Notes: a model not told the origin generated them from the sequence alone. A stretch of DNA of 64,000 bases from Salinisphaera sp. Q1T1-3 (GCF_003602005.1 NZ_QZWD01000016.1:25192-89191); one strand, 5' to 3'. Positions 44,908 through 55,059 are shown, numbered from the stretch's first letter. Numbers and translations are program-made.

Positions 44908-45960
44908 GTGAACGAAAACAACCCGAATGAACCGCTGCGCGGCGCCTTGATCGGTTGTGGCTTCTTCGCCCGCAACCAGCTGCACGCATGGCAGGACCTG
45001 ACGGGCGTCGCGCTGGTCGCGGTCTGCGACCGGGAACTCGAGCGGGCCGAGCGTTTCGGTCGTGAGTTCGGCATCCCCGGCATCTTCAGCGATGTCGAGG
45101 CCATGTTCGCGCAGTGCCCGCTGGATTTCGTGGACATCGCCGCCCCCACGCCGGCGCATGCCGCGCTGGTGGAAGCCGCCGCGCATCATGGCGTGGATAT
45201 CATCTGCCAGAAGCCTTTCGCCGGTTCGTTGGAAACCGCCCGACGCTTGATCAACCTCTGCGAGGCCCGGGGCGTGAGCCTGACCATCCATGAGAATTTC
45301 CGTTGGCAGCACGCCATCCGCGACGTGGTCCGGCTCGTCGACAAGGGTGAGATCGGGCGGCCGTTCTTCGGACGGGTGAGTTATCGAAGCGGCTTCGACG
45401 TATTCGCCAACCAACCGTATCTCGCCGAGCTGCCGCGTTTCATCATCCAGGACCTGGGCATCCATGTGCTGGATATCGCCCGAGCCCTGTTCGGCGACGT
45501 GGCACATCTGAGCTGCGAGACGGATCGCATCAATCCCGCCATCAAGGGCGAGGATACGGCCACGATCATGCTGCGCCACGATGCCGGCACGACCTGTGTC
45601 GTGGATTGCAGCTATGCAACGACGCTTGCCGAGGATCCGTTTCCCCAGAGTTTGATCGAGATCGATGGGGCGAGCGGCTCACTCCGGCTGGGCCGGGATT
45701 TCGTGCTCGAACGACACCGGCCCGGTGGTGGAAAGGAACGTCGGGATCTCACACCAGACTGGCCGGCCTGGAGCGAGCAGCCATGGTCGGTGATCCAGGA
45801 AAGCGTGGTGAACCTGCAGCGCGACTGGGCCGAGTGTCGACGTGCGGGCCGCGCTGCCGCAACCCACGGTGCCGACAATTTCAATACGTTGAGCCTGGTC
45901 GAGGCCGCTTATCGCTCGGCCGAGACCGGTCAGACCGTGGTGCCTCAACGCTGGCGATAG
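44908..45960 (+). CDS. apdG: Gfo/Idh/MocA oxidoreductase, probable D-apiose dehydrogenase
   Basis: 350 residues. N-terminal NAD(P)-binding RGALIGCGFFARNQLHAW, then DFVDIAAPTPAHAAL, the EKP-equivalent ICQKPFAGS, HENFRWQHA and the C-terminal GRVSYRSGF sheet domain with QDLGIHVLDIARAL (catalytic His). ApdG, which oxidises D-apiose to apionolactone, is of this family. GTG 44908 is favoured: GGAG lies 7 nt upstream, and earlier in-frame codons fall within the operator. Gene neighbourhood is the main support for the substrate. Confidence 0.68.
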   Translation: MNENNPNEPLRGALIGCGFFARNQLHAWQDLTGVALVAVCDRELERAERFGREFGIPGIFSDVEAMFAQCPLDFVDIAAPTPAHAALVEAAAHHGVDIICQKPFAGSLETARRLINLCEARGVSLTIHENFRWQHAIRDVVRLVDKGEIGRPFFGRVSYRSGFDVFANQPYLAELPRFIIQDLGIHVLDIARALFGDVAHLSCETDRINPAIKGEDTATIMLRHDAGTTCVVDCSYATTLAEDPFPQSLIEIDGASGSLRLGRDFVLERHRPGGGKERRDLTPDWPAWSEQPWSVIQESVVNLQRDWAECRRAGRAAATHGADNFNTLSLVEAAYRSAETGQTVVPQRWR

Positions 45961-46006
45961 CGAGCCGGGCGCGTTTGTCGCGTTTCTGCGCGTCCGGCAG
46001 CGTCGT

Positions 46007-46387
46007 TTACGGGGCGCCGCTACGCCAGAAGGCCACAGCCAGCGCGATCCAGCCGAGGATGAGCAGAACGCCGCCGATGGGCGTGATCGCGCCGAGCACG
46101 CGTATGCCGCTGGCGGCCAGCAGATACAGGCTGCCGGAAAAGATCAGGGTGCCGGCCATGAAACACAGGGCGGCGACCTGTATCTCGCGTCCGGCCAGCC
46201 CGGAGCGCATGGCCAGGCCGACACCGAGCAACGCGAGCGCGTGATAGAACTGATAGGCCTCAGCCGTATGCCAGATCGCCTGCATCTCGGCTGACAGACG
46301 CGATCCGATGGCATGGGCGCCGAAGGCGCCGAGGCAGACGGCCAGGCCGCCGTAGAGCGCGGCAGCAACCAGCACGAACCGTGTCAT
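46007..46387 (-). CDS. DUF423 inner-membrane protein (YgdD-like)
   Basis: 126 residues with four membrane helices and the family motifs GAFGAHAI, YQFYHALALLGVG, AGTLIFSGSLYLLA and LGAITPIGGVLLILGW. Function unknown in the family. The start overlaps the phzF-like stop (ATGA), so the two are expressed together. Confidence 0.9.
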   Translation of the reverse strand: MTRFVLVAAALYGGLAVCLGAFGAHAIGSRLSAEMQAIWHTAEAYQFYHALALLGVGLAMRSGLAGREIQVAALCFMAGTLIFSGSLYLLAASGIRVLGAITPIGGVLLILGWIALAVAFWRSGAP

Positions 46388-47229
46388 GAGCGGGCTCCCC
46401 GGGTGGGCAGATAAAGGCTGCCGCTGGTCACGGTGACGGCATCGCCGCCGACGTGGACGCGTTCGCCGACCATCTCGCAGGCCAGCTCCCCGCCGCGATG
46501 CGAGATCTGGCGCGCGGCCAGGCGGTGCTTGCCGAGGCGCTCGGCCCAGAACGGGGCCAGCGTGCAATGCGCCGAGCCGGTGACCGGATCCTCGTCGACG
46601 CCGTGCCCGGGGGCGAAATAACGAGAGACGAAGTCGTACTCGGCATCGGCCGGCGCGGCAGCGGTGGCGATCACGCCGCGATCGCTGTCGGCAGATAACG
46701 GCGCCAGGACTTTCATGTCGGGCGCGAGTGCAGCAACGGTAGCGGCATCGTCGAACACGGCAAGATAGTTCGTGGCTACCCGCCACTCCGACGGTGTGGC
46801 GCCGAGCGCGGCGGCCAGCGACGACAGATCCGCTGTCGTCGGTTCGGCCGGGTAGGCGGGCAGATCGAGCCAGAGTCGGCCGTCGGTCTCGTGGACCACG
46901 AGCGCCCCGGCCCGCTGTGTCTCGAACGACAGCGGTGTGTCGGCCAGCGCCAGCTCGCGCAGCAGTACATGAGCCGTGGCCAGTGTGGCATGACCGCATA
47001 GCGCGACTTCGACGCTCGGGGTGAACCAGCGCAGGTGATACCGGTTCGGCGCCAGACGCACCGCGAAGGCGGTCTCCGACAGGTTGTGTTCGGCAGCGAT
47101 CAGCGCGAGCGTGGGATCGTCGAGCCAGTCCTCGAGGATGTAGACCGCGGCTGGATTGCCGGCGAAAACCCGGCGCGTAAAAGCATCGACCTGATGAAAG
47201 GCCAGAGGATGGGGCGAGCGCATTGTCAT
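46384..47229 (-). CDS. PhzF-family isomerase-like protein
   Basis: 281 residues of the diaminopimelate-epimerase-like PhzF fold. Seen: FHQVDAFTRRVFAGNPAAV, the catalytic Glu in HNLSETAF, LCGHATLATAHVLL and DEDPVTGSAHC. No phenazine genes are present, so a general isomerase or unknown housekeeping role is likely. ATG 47229 is chosen; ATG 47223 is equally possible. Divergent from ppk1. Confidence 0.9.
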   Translation of the reverse strand: MTMRSPHPLAFHQVDAFTRRVFAGNPAAVYILEDWLDDPTLALIAAEHNLSETAFAVRLAPNRYHLRWFTPSVEVALCGHATLATAHVLLRELALADTPLSFETQRAGALVVHETDGRLWLDLPAYPAEPTTADLSSLAAALGATPSEWRVATNYLAVFDDAATVAALAPDMKVLAPLSADSDRGVIATAAAPADAEYDFVSRYFAPGHGVDEDPVTGSAHCTLAPFWAERLGKHRLAARQISHRGGELACEMVGERVHVGGDAVTVTSGSLYLPTRGARS

Positions 47230-47296
47230 GTCTTCGTCATGTAATGTTGATAAGTCGGCATACGAGTTTCTGCCACCGCTGCCTTTCGAGTTTCGC

Positions 47297-49387
47297 ATGA
47301 CCGATTCGATTACCGTGCCTTCGCCTACTGACTTCGAGGCGCCCGAGCTGTTCATCAACCGCGAGCTGTCGCTGCTCGAGTTCAACGATCGGGTGCTTGA
47401 ACAGGCGCTCGATACATCGGTGCCGCTACTCGAGCGGCTGAAGTTCTTGTGTATCTCCTCGACCAATCTGGACGAGTTCTTCGAGGTGCGGGTTGCCGGC
47501 CTGAAGCAGAAGGCCGAGTTGGCCAATCCGCCGACCGAGGCCGATAGCCGGCTGCCGCGCGAGGTCCTGCGCGAGATATCCGAGCGCACGCACCGGCTGG
47601 TATCCAAACAGTACGACGCGCTCAACGAGTCACTGATTCCGGCACTGGAAAACGAAGGCATCCGTTTTCTTCGACGCGCCGAATGGAATCCCAAGCAACG
47701 GGCCTGGCTGGCCGAGTACTTCGAGGAAGAGCTGCTGCCAGTCATCAGTCCGATCGGCCTCGATCCGGCGCATCCGTTTCCGCGCATCCTCAACAAATCG
47801 CTGAATTTCATTGTCGATCTGGATGGGACCGATGCCTTCGGGCGCAAGATCCAGCATGCCGTGGTCCAGGCACCCAGAGCCCTGCCGCGGGTCATCAAAC
47901 TGCCGCCGGACGAGACCGACAGCGGGGCTTATGACTTCGTCTTTCTGTCGTCGATCATCCACGAGCACGTCGGCGATCTGTTTCCCAGCATGAACGCGAC
48001 CGGCTGCTACCAGTTCCGTGTCACGCGCAACTCCGATCTGTATGTCGACGAGGAAGAGGTCGACGATCTGTTGCGTGCGGTCGAGGGCGAGTTGCCCGGT
48101 CGGCGCTACGGGGACTGTGTCCGGCTGGAAGTCGCCCACAACTGCCCGGACACGCTCAGCGACTATCTGCTCGGCCGTTTCCTGCTCACCCGGGCGGATC
48201 TGTATCAGGTTCACGGGCCGGTCAACGTCAATCGCCTCATGTCGGTGCTGGATGCGGTCGATCGGCCGGACCTGAAGTATCCGGCATTCTCGCCGCGTCT
48301 GCCGCAGATCCTGAGCCCCTCCGGCGATCTGTTCGCTGCGATCCGCTCGGAGGATGTATTGCTGCATCATCCGTTCGACTCGTTCCTGCCGGTCGTGGAG
48401 TTCGTGCGCCGTGCCGGTTCCGATCCGAGCGTGCTGGCGATCAAGCAGACGCTGTATCGTACCGGCCCGGAATCGGCCGTCGTCGACGCACTGGTGAAGG
48501 CGGCCAAGGCCGGCAAGGAAGTCACCGTGGTCGTCGAGCTGCGGGCCCGGTTCGACGAGGCAGACAACATCGAACTCGCCAACCGCCTGCAGGCGGCCGG
48601 CGCGCATATCGTCTACGGGGTCGTCGGCTACAAGACACACGCCAAGATGACGCTGATCGTGCGGCGCGAGACCGACGGTCTGGTCAATTACGTGCACCTG
48701 GGCACAGGCAACTACCATCCCAAGACTGCGCGCCTGTACACCGACTACGGGCTGTTCTCCTGTGATCCACAGCTCGGCAACGACGTGCACGAGATGTTTC
48801 TGCAGCTCACCAGCCTGGGCAAGGTCTCGGACATGGCCCGCATCATCGATGCGCCGTTCCGGCTGCACGATGCGATCATGGCCAAGATCGAGCGCGAGGC
48901 GAAGCACGCCGCAGCCGGCCGGCCGGCGCGCATCGTGGCCAAGATGAACTCGCTGGTCGAGCCGGCCGTCATTCGTGCGCTCTATGCGGCCTCGGCCGCT
49001 GGCGTGCAGATCGATCTCATCGTGCGCGGCATCTGTTGTCTGCGCCCGGATGTGTCCGGCGTATCCGACAACATTCGCGTGCGGTCGATCGTGGGACGGT
49101 TTCTGGAGCACACGCGGGTGTTTCGATTCGAGAATGACGGCGAGCCCGAGCTGTATCTGGCCAGCGCCGACTGGATGGACCGCAACTTTTTCCGGCGGGT
49201 CGAGACCTGCTTTCCCGTCATGGCCAAGCCGCTGTATGATCGGGTTGAGCGCGAGCTGGCGCTGTATCTGGCAGACAACAGCAATGCCTGGCTGCTCGGC
49301 GAGGACGGTGGTTATTCGCCGGCCCGGCCGAATGAAGGCGAGGCCGAGTTGGCTGTCCAGCGGCGCCTGATGGAGGGACCGGGCTGA
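47297..49387 (+). CDS. ppk1: Polyphosphate kinase 1
   Basis: 696 residues; reversible transfer of ATP gamma-phosphate to polyphosphate. Seen: INRELSLLEFNDRVLEQA at the N terminus, PYDSF-like HHPFDSFLPVVEFVRRA, KQTLYRTG, the autophosphorylated His in VGYKTHAKMTLIVRRE, LGTGNYHPKTARLYTDYG and ICCLRPDVSG. ATG 47297 is preferred over an ATG at 47228, which would overlap the divergent phzF start. Confidence 0.96.
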   Translation: MTDSITVPSPTDFEAPELFINRELSLLEFNDRVLEQALDTSVPLLERLKFLCISSTNLDEFFEVRVAGLKQKAELANPPTEADSRLPREVLREISERTHRLVSKQYDALNESLIPALENEGIRFLRRAEWNPKQRAWLAEYFEEELLPVISPIGLDPAHPFPRILNKSLNFIVDLDGTDAFGRKIQHAVVQAPRALPRVIKLPPDETDSGAYDFVFLSSIIHEHVGDLFPSMNATGCYQFRVTRNSDLYVDEEEVDDLLRAVEGELPGRRYGDCVRLEVAHNCPDTLSDYLLGRFLLTRADLYQVHGPVNVNRLMSVLDAVDRPDLKYPAFSPRLPQILSPSGDLFAAIRSEDVLLHHPFDSFLPVVEFVRRAGSDPSVLAIKQTLYRTGPESAVVDALVKAAKAGKEVTVVVELRARFDEADNIELANRLQAAGAHIVYGVVGYKTHAKMTLIVRRETDGLVNYVHLGTGNYHPKTARLYTDYGLFSCDPQLGNDVHEMFLQLTSLGKVSDMARIIDAPFRLHDAIMAKIEREAKHAAAGRPARIVAKMNSLVEPAVIRALYAASAAGVQIDLIVRGICCLRPDVSGVSDNIRVRSIVGRFLEHTRVFRFENDGEPELYLASADWMDRNFFRRVETCFPVMAKPLYDRVERELALYLADNSNAWLLGEDGGYSPARPNEGEAELAVQRRLMEGPG

Positions 49388-49512
49388 CGTCTCCGCCGCA
49401 TCGGTTGAACCGATCGGTATCGGCGGGGTCGATTTCCCTGTAGCCGGCCGGTGCAAGCCGGTCGACCCGATCCAGCGGCCTAGCGCCGCGCAACCGAGAA
49501 CGCGAAAATCGT

Positions 49513-50529
49513 ATGAAACTTTGGATGAGGGCAGTAGCCATCGCGTGTGTGATGGCCGTAGGCGGCATTTCGGCGGCCAACGCCGATGTCGACGACAATT
49601 CGGCCACGCAGAAAGTGGACGATGCGACGAGCGTGCTCCAGCAGTTCGTCAATATTCCGGAAAACGCCGTACCGCAGGCGCTCTTGCGTCAGGCCTACGG
49701 TATCGCGGTCATTCCCAGCGTGTTCAAGATCAGCTTTCTCGGCGGCGTGCAGCGCGGCAAGGGCGTGTTGTCGGTCCGCACACGTGACGGCAACTGGTCC
49801 GATCCGACCTTCATCACGCTGACCGGCGGTTCGATTGGCTTCCAGGCCGGCGTGTCGTCGACCGATATCATTCTGGTCTTCAAGACCAAGCGCAGCATCG
49901 ATCGTATCGCCAACGGCCAGATCAGCCTGGGCGGCGATGCCTCGGTCGCTGCGGGCCCGGTCGGCCGTAGTGTCGGTGCCTCGACCAACATGGACTTCAA
50001 TGCCGAGGTCTATTCCTACTCGCGCTCGCGCGGTCTGTTCGGCGGGGTCTCGCTCGGCGGTGCCCGTATCGGGATCGACAAGGACGAGAACTGGTTGTTC
50101 TACAACAAGCCCGGTATCGACGCACGAACGTTGCTGTCGCGTGATTCGGGCTCGAGCCTGCCGCAGGCCGGCCAGCGTTTCGTCTATACGCTGGATCAGT
50201 ACATGCCGGCGTCCAACGACCAGTTCCATTACGACGCCAATACCACCGGTGGCAGCGATAACCAGAACGGTGCCGCCAACAACGGCAACACGTCGGATTA
50301 TCGCAGCGGCGGTAATGCCAACAACGGCGGCAATGACGGCTACGGCCAGACGCAACCCTATGGCAACGGTCAGGGCGGCGGTGTCTCGATACAGCGCAAT
50401 GACACGGGCGCAATGTCCGGTGGTGCGGGCAACGCCAACGGCGCGACCTCTGATTACACCGGTGACTCCAGCAATTACGGCAATTACAACGGCTCGAATT
50501 CCGGCGCGCAGGAGTCGAACGACTATTGA
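49513..50529 (+). CDS. Secreted SYLF-domain (lipid-binding) protein with Asn/Gly-rich tail
   Basis: 338 residues. Signal peptide 1-24 (cleavage after NA in SAANA), SYLF/Ysc84 domain about 30-225 with AYGIAVIPSVFKISFLGGVQ, FITLTGGSIGFQAGVSSTDI and SRSRGLFGGVSLGGA. The last ~110 residues are low complexity, rich in Asn, Gly, Ser, Asp and Tyr, unusual for this family. Its stop overlaps the TTG start of mtgA (TTGA), so the two envelope genes are coupled. Confidence 0.88.
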   Translation: MKLWMRAVAIACVMAVGGISAANADVDDNSATQKVDDATSVLQQFVNIPENAVPQALLRQAYGIAVIPSVFKISFLGGVQRGKGVLSVRTRDGNWSDPTFITLTGGSIGFQAGVSSTDIILVFKTKRSIDRIANGQISLGGDASVAAGPVGRSVGASTNMDFNAEVYSYSRSRGLFGGVSLGGARIGIDKDENWLFYNKPGIDARTLLSRDSGSSLPQAGQRFVYTLDQYMPASNDQFHYDANTTGGSDNQNGAANNGNTSDYRSGGNANNGGNDGYGQTQPYGNGQGGGVSIQRNDTGAMSGGAGNANGATSDYTGDSSNYGNYNGSNSGAQESNDY

Positions 50530-51230
50530 AGCGCCTTTATCGACGCTGGGTCGGGATCGTTCTGATCGCCGCCGTCGCCATTGCTTTGGCGCCGGCGGCG
50601 GTCTTGCTGGTGCTGCGGTTCGTCGATCCGCCCGCCACGGCCTTCATGACTTACACGCAGGCCCGCCTGCGTGAGGACAATCCCGATGCCGAGATCGCCT
50701 ATCGGTGGGTCGACATCGATCACATGGCGGCCTGCATGCCACTGGCGGCCGTGGCCAGCGAAGACCAGACGTTTCCGACCAACCACGGCTTCGCGTGGGA
50801 GTCGATCGAGCGGGCCCTGCGGCACAATGCCAACGGCGGGCGTGTGCGCGGCGCCAGCACCATCACCCAGCAGACGGCCAAGAATCTGTTTCTGTGGCCG
50901 GCCAAGAGCTACGTCCGCAAGGGTATCGAGGCCTACATCACGCTGTGGATGGACGTGCTCTGGCCCAAGCGCCGTGTGCTCGAGGTCTATCTCAACGTCG
51001 CCCAGTTCAGCCCGACCGCGTTCGGAGTCTCGGCGGCTGCAGACAACCTGTTCGGGCGCCGTGCGGCCAATCTGAGTCAATCGCAGTGTGCCGCCCTTGC
51101 GGCCGTTCTGCCGAACCCGAAGCGCTACGATGCCGCGCACCCGGACAGCTACGTGGCCGGGCGCCAGCAATGGATCCTCACCCAGATGCGGCACCTCGGA
51201 CCGAGCTACCTGGACTCGGTTTTGCAATAG
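50526..51230 (+). CDS. mtgA: Monofunctional peptidoglycan glycosyltransferase
   Basis: 234 residues: an N-terminal membrane anchor (about 8-33) and a GT51 domain with the catalytic EDQTFPTNHGFAW, GASTITQQTAKNLFLWP, RRVLEVYLNVAQFSPTAFGV and AALAAVLPNPKRY. Polymerises lipid II. Translation probably begins at TTG 50526, overlapping the SYLF gene stop; no better ATG keeps the membrane anchor. Confidence 0.92.
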   Translation: MKRLYRRWVGIVLIAAVAIALAPAAVLLVLRFVDPPATAFMTYTQARLREDNPDAEIAYRWVDIDHMAACMPLAAVASEDQTFPTNHGFAWESIERALRHNANGGRVRGASTITQQTAKNLFLWPAKSYVRKGIEAYITLWMDVLWPKRRVLEVYLNVAQFSPTAFGVSAAADNLFGRRAANLSQSQCAALAAVLPNPKRYDAAHPDSYVAGRQQWILTQMRHLGPSYLDSVLQ

Positions 51231-51338
51231 CTCGGACGGTAGAATAGGACGCGGACGCGCCCCGGCGCATGCCCGCACGGACTCGTACCGAAACGGGCGC
51301 TTTCATAACGGGCCGGCCAACAGCCGGCGCCTGACATT

Positions 51339-52355
51339 ATGCTGACGACAAGCCAGTTCAAGCCGGCTTTCTGGTTGACCAACCCGCACGCTCAGACCCT
51401 GTTCGCCTCGCAGGCTCGCCCGATGCCCGCGCTCGAGGTCGAGCGCGAACGCGTCGAGCTCGACGACGGCGACTTTCTCGATCTGTCGTGGCTGCCCGAT
51501 CCCGGGCTTTCCGACGACGCCCCGATCGTGGTCGCGCTGCACGGACTCAACGGATCGTTGGAGTCGAAATATGCCCGTGGGTTGTTGCGTCAGTGCGCTG
51601 CCCACGGCGCCCGCGGCGTGCTGATGCACTTTCGTGGCGCAGCCGAACCGAATCGGCTCGCCCGCAGCTATCATTCGGGCGAGACATCGGATTTCGCGGG
51701 TCTGGTCGATCGGCTGCGCCAGCGTTACCCGTGCGCGCCGCTGGCGGCCGTGGGCTACAGTCTGGGCGGCAATGTGCTGCTCAAGTATCTCGGCGAGCAG
51801 GGCCCGGCCTCGCCGCTGTCCTGTGCCGTGGCGGTGTCGGTGCCGTATGACCTCAAGCGTTGTGCCGAAGCGGTCCAGCACGGGCTGTCGCGTATTTATC
51901 AGACCCATCTGCTCAACGGCCTGCGCGAGATGGTGGAGGCCAAGACACGTCTCGGCCTGATCGACCGGCCGTTGCCGGATCTGTCCGAGCTCAACGATTT
52001 CCCGTCGTTCGACAACGCCATCACCGCGCCGCTCAACGGCTTTCGGGACGCCGCCGACTACTATGCCCGTTCGAGCAGCCGCGGTTTCCTGCGCAATATC
52101 CGGACGCCGACGCTGGCGCTGCACGCTCGCGACGACCCGTTCATGGCGCCGGACGTGATCCCGCACGCCGATGAACTGGCCGACGCCGTGCGCCTCGAGG
52201 TTTCCGAGCGCGGCGGCCACGTCGGCTTCGTGGCAGCGGGCCGCCTCGGCCAGCCGGTCTACTGGCTCGAGCAGCGCATCCCGGACTATCTACGCGGTCG
52301 CCTGCCGGGGTTCGAGCCGGTCGCGGATGCCAGCGAGATCGGCCTCGCCCGGTGA
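51339..52355 (+). CDS. YheT-family alpha/beta hydrolase
   Basis: 338 residues. Start FKPAFWLTNPHAQTLF, LHGLNGSLESKYARGLL, HFRGAAEPNRL, nucleophile elbow GYSLGGNVLLKYLGE, ARDDPFM (Asp) and GGHVGFV (His) give a complete catalytic triad. Carboxylesterase-like, physiological substrate unknown. Gene overlaps none but is followed closely by the glycosyltransferase. Confidence 0.92.
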   Translation: MLTTSQFKPAFWLTNPHAQTLFASQARPMPALEVERERVELDDGDFLDLSWLPDPGLSDDAPIVVALHGLNGSLESKYARGLLRQCAAHGARGVLMHFRGAAEPNRLARSYHSGETSDFAGLVDRLRQRYPCAPLAAVGYSLGGNVLLKYLGEQGPASPLSCAVAVSVPYDLKRCAEAVQHGLSRIYQTHLLNGLREMVEAKTRLGLIDRPLPDLSELNDFPSFDNAITAPLNGFRDAADYYARSSSRGFLRNIRTPTLALHARDDPFMAPDVIPHADELADAVRLEVSERGGHVGFVAAGRLGQPVYWLEQRIPDYLRGRLPGFEPVADASEIGLAR

Positions 52356-52389
52356 GTGACGTCGCGCCGCCGATGCCGCAGCCCACGAC

Positions 52390-53436
52390 ATGACGAACCT
52401 GCGGATCGTCATCCCGGCGATCGACGAGGCGGAGACGCTGCCCGGGTTGCTCGATGATCTCGCGGCACAGCAGGCGGTTGATCCGGAGATCGTGGTCGCC
52501 GACGGGGGATCGCGCGACGCCACGCGCCGCGTCTGTGCCGAACGCGGCGTGGATTGGCGCCCAGCGCGGCCCGGTCGCGGGCGACAGATGAACGCCGGGG
52601 CGGCTGACTTCACGGGTGAGTGGCTGCTGTTTCTGCACGCCGACAGTCGGTTCAGCTCGCCGCGCCAGCTGGCTGCGGCGTTGACTTGTCTCGAGGCTGC
52701 CGGCCCGGACAGTGTCGGGCATTTTCCGCTCGAATTCGCGATCGACGGCGAGCCGGCGCCAGGGTTTCTCTATCGGTTCATGGCGGCCAAGACCGCGAGC
52801 GGCCGACGCTATGCGATCAACGGCGATCAAGGGCTGCTCTTGCGCCGTGCGTTATTCGAGGCGATTGGCGGTTTCGAGCAGCACCTGGCCTTTCTCGAGG
52901 ATCAACGGATAGTGGCACGCATCCGGCCCCGCGCTCGGCTCGTCTGTCTGCCGCATCGCCTGCAGACCTCGGCGCGTCGTTTCGCCGTCGAGGGGCCGAT
53001 GCGGCGGTATGCATTGATGGGGCTGATCATGGCGATGTATGTGGCCGAGCTGGACTCCTTCTTCGACGCGGCACCGGGTGTCTATGCACGTCAGAGCCAG
53101 ACGAGAGCGCTGGCACTCCGGCCGTTCGTGCGTCTGGCACTGGCCACTCTGGAGGCTCAGCGGCCGGTCGGCCGCGCAGCGGCGCTCTGGCGCCTGGCCG
53201 ATGCACTACGCGGCCAGAGCTGGCAGGTCGCGCTCGCGCTCGATGTCCTATGCGGCCGTACGGACGGGAGAAGCAGGCCGATCACGCGTTGCCACGACAG
53301 CGTGACCGCCCGTCTGCCGGGCGGGTCGATCGTCCGAGTCGTGCTGTTTTTCGTACTGGCATTAGTGGTGTTCGGGCCGGCCTGGTGTTTCCGGCTATTC
53401 CACCGGCGGTCAGGCTTGCCTACGATGGCGACATGA
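52390..53436 (+). CDS. Family-2 glycosyltransferase with C-terminal membrane segment
   Basis: 348 residues. GT-A domain: RIVIPAIDEAETLPGLLDDL, EIVVADGGSRDATRR, GRGRQMNAGA, FLHADSRF (metal-binding D.D-type), INGDQGLLLRRALFEAIGGF. This matches the TIGR04283-like group (about 220-230 residues). An extra ~120-residue C terminus ends in a membrane helix (VRVVLFFVLALVVFGPAW). It overlaps the cardiolipin synthase gene by 4 bp, hinting at a membrane-lipid or envelope role. Confidence 0.83.
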   Translation: MTNLRIVIPAIDEAETLPGLLDDLAAQQAVDPEIVVADGGSRDATRRVCAERGVDWRPARPGRGRQMNAGAADFTGEWLLFLHADSRFSSPRQLAAALTCLEAAGPDSVGHFPLEFAIDGEPAPGFLYRFMAAKTASGRRYAINGDQGLLLRRALFEAIGGFEQHLAFLEDQRIVARIRPRARLVCLPHRLQTSARRFAVEGPMRRYALMGLIMAMYVAELDSFFDAAPGVYARQSQTRALALRPFVRLALATLEAQRPVGRAAALWRLADALRGQSWQVALALDVLCGRTDGRSRPITRCHDSVTARLPGGSIVRVVLFFVLALVVFGPAWCFRLFHRRSGLPTMAT

Positions 53437-54614
53437 ACGACAGTGCTTCTGCCGATGCTCCGCGCTCGGCCCACGACTATCGACGCACCTTCGAGGCTGC
53501 ACTGGGTGTGCCTTTCACCGACGACAACGCGGTCGATGTGCTCGTCAACGGCGATCGCATCTTTCCGGCGATGCTGGAGGCGATCAGCCAGGCTCGCGAC
53601 ACGATCGAGTTTCTGACCTTCATCTACTGGCAGGGGCCGATCGCCGAACGCTTCGGTGAGGCGCTGGCGGCGCGGGCGCGTGAGGGCGTGGCGGTGCGGG
53701 TGCTGCTGGATTCGTTCGGCGCGCAATGGATGCCGGACTCGGTCGTCGAACAGCTCACCGAGGCCGGCGTGGAGGTAGCCTGGTTCCGGCCCAAGGCACG
53801 CTGGCGTATCTGGCAGATCGACAACCGGACCCATCGCAAGATCCTGGTGGTCGACGACGAAGTCGGCTTCACCGGCGGCGTGGGTATTGCGGCCGAATGG
53901 GAGGGCGATGCCCGTACGCCCGACGAATGGCGCGAGACACACTTCCGGATCCGCGGGCCGGCACTGGACGGACTGCGGGCGGCCTTCGTCTCCAACTGGG
54001 TGGAAGCCGGGCGCGGCGGCGAGCCATTGTTTCGCCCGACGCGTCAGGTCGAGGCGGCGGGCGGCGTGGCGCTGCAGGTCGTACGCACCTCGGCGGCGGT
54101 GGCCTACAGCGATGTCTCGACCATCTTTCGGCTCGCGCTCGTCATCGCAACCCAGCGCGTGCGCATCGCCACCGGTTATTTCGTGCCGGACGAAAGGCTC
54201 ATGCGGCTGATGGAGGCCGCTTGTGCGCGTGGTGTGGCGGTCGATGTGCTCATGCCCGGCCCCCACAACGACTCGCGTGTGGCCACGATGGCCGCCGAGG
54301 CCACCTTCGAGCGGCTGGCCGCGGCCGGCGTGGCCCTGTATCGCTATCAGCCGACGATGATGCACGCCAAGACCGTATTGATCGACGATATGGTGGCCGT
54401 GGTCGGTTCAGCCAATTTCAATCATCGTTCGATGGGCAAGGACGACGAGATCGTCGTCACGGCCGTGAATGCCGACATGGCCCAACGGCTGTCGGCCGAT
54501 TACGACGACGACCTGAAGCGCACCGAGCGCATCGATCTCGAAAACTGGCGCCGCCGCGGCCCGTGGCAGCGCCTGCGCGAATGGGCGGGCAGCCGGCTGG
54601 CCAGCCAGGCCTGA
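53433..54614 (+). CDS. Cardiolipin synthase-type phospholipase D protein
   Basis: 393 residues with two HKD motifs: THRKILVVDDEVGFTGG and MHAKTVLIDDMVAVVGSANFN. No N-terminal membrane helices, so it resembles ClsB/C-type synthases. Joins phosphatidylglycerol (or another head group) to give cardiolipin. Start ATG overlaps the glycosyltransferase stop. Confidence 0.88.
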   Translation: MNDSASADAPRSAHDYRRTFEAALGVPFTDDNAVDVLVNGDRIFPAMLEAISQARDTIEFLTFIYWQGPIAERFGEALAARAREGVAVRVLLDSFGAQWMPDSVVEQLTEAGVEVAWFRPKARWRIWQIDNRTHRKILVVDDEVGFTGGVGIAAEWEGDARTPDEWRETHFRIRGPALDGLRAAFVSNWVEAGRGGEPLFRPTRQVEAAGGVALQVVRTSAAVAYSDVSTIFRLALVIATQRVRIATGYFVPDERLMRLMEAACARGVAVDVLMPGPHNDSRVATMAAEATFERLAAAGVALYRYQPTMMHAKTVLIDDMVAVVGSANFNHRSMGKDDEIVVTAVNADMAQRLSADYDDDLKRTERIDLENWRRRGPWQRLREWAGSRLASQA

Positions 54615-54633
54615 GCGCCTGGCTCGACGCGCC

Positions 54634-55059
<426 letters not shown>

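Noticed and set aside
46384..47898. Long frame that would extend the PhzF-like protein by about 220 residues
   Set aside because: The extra part is antisense to ppk1 and Ser/Arg-rich; PhzF proteins start at about 47229.
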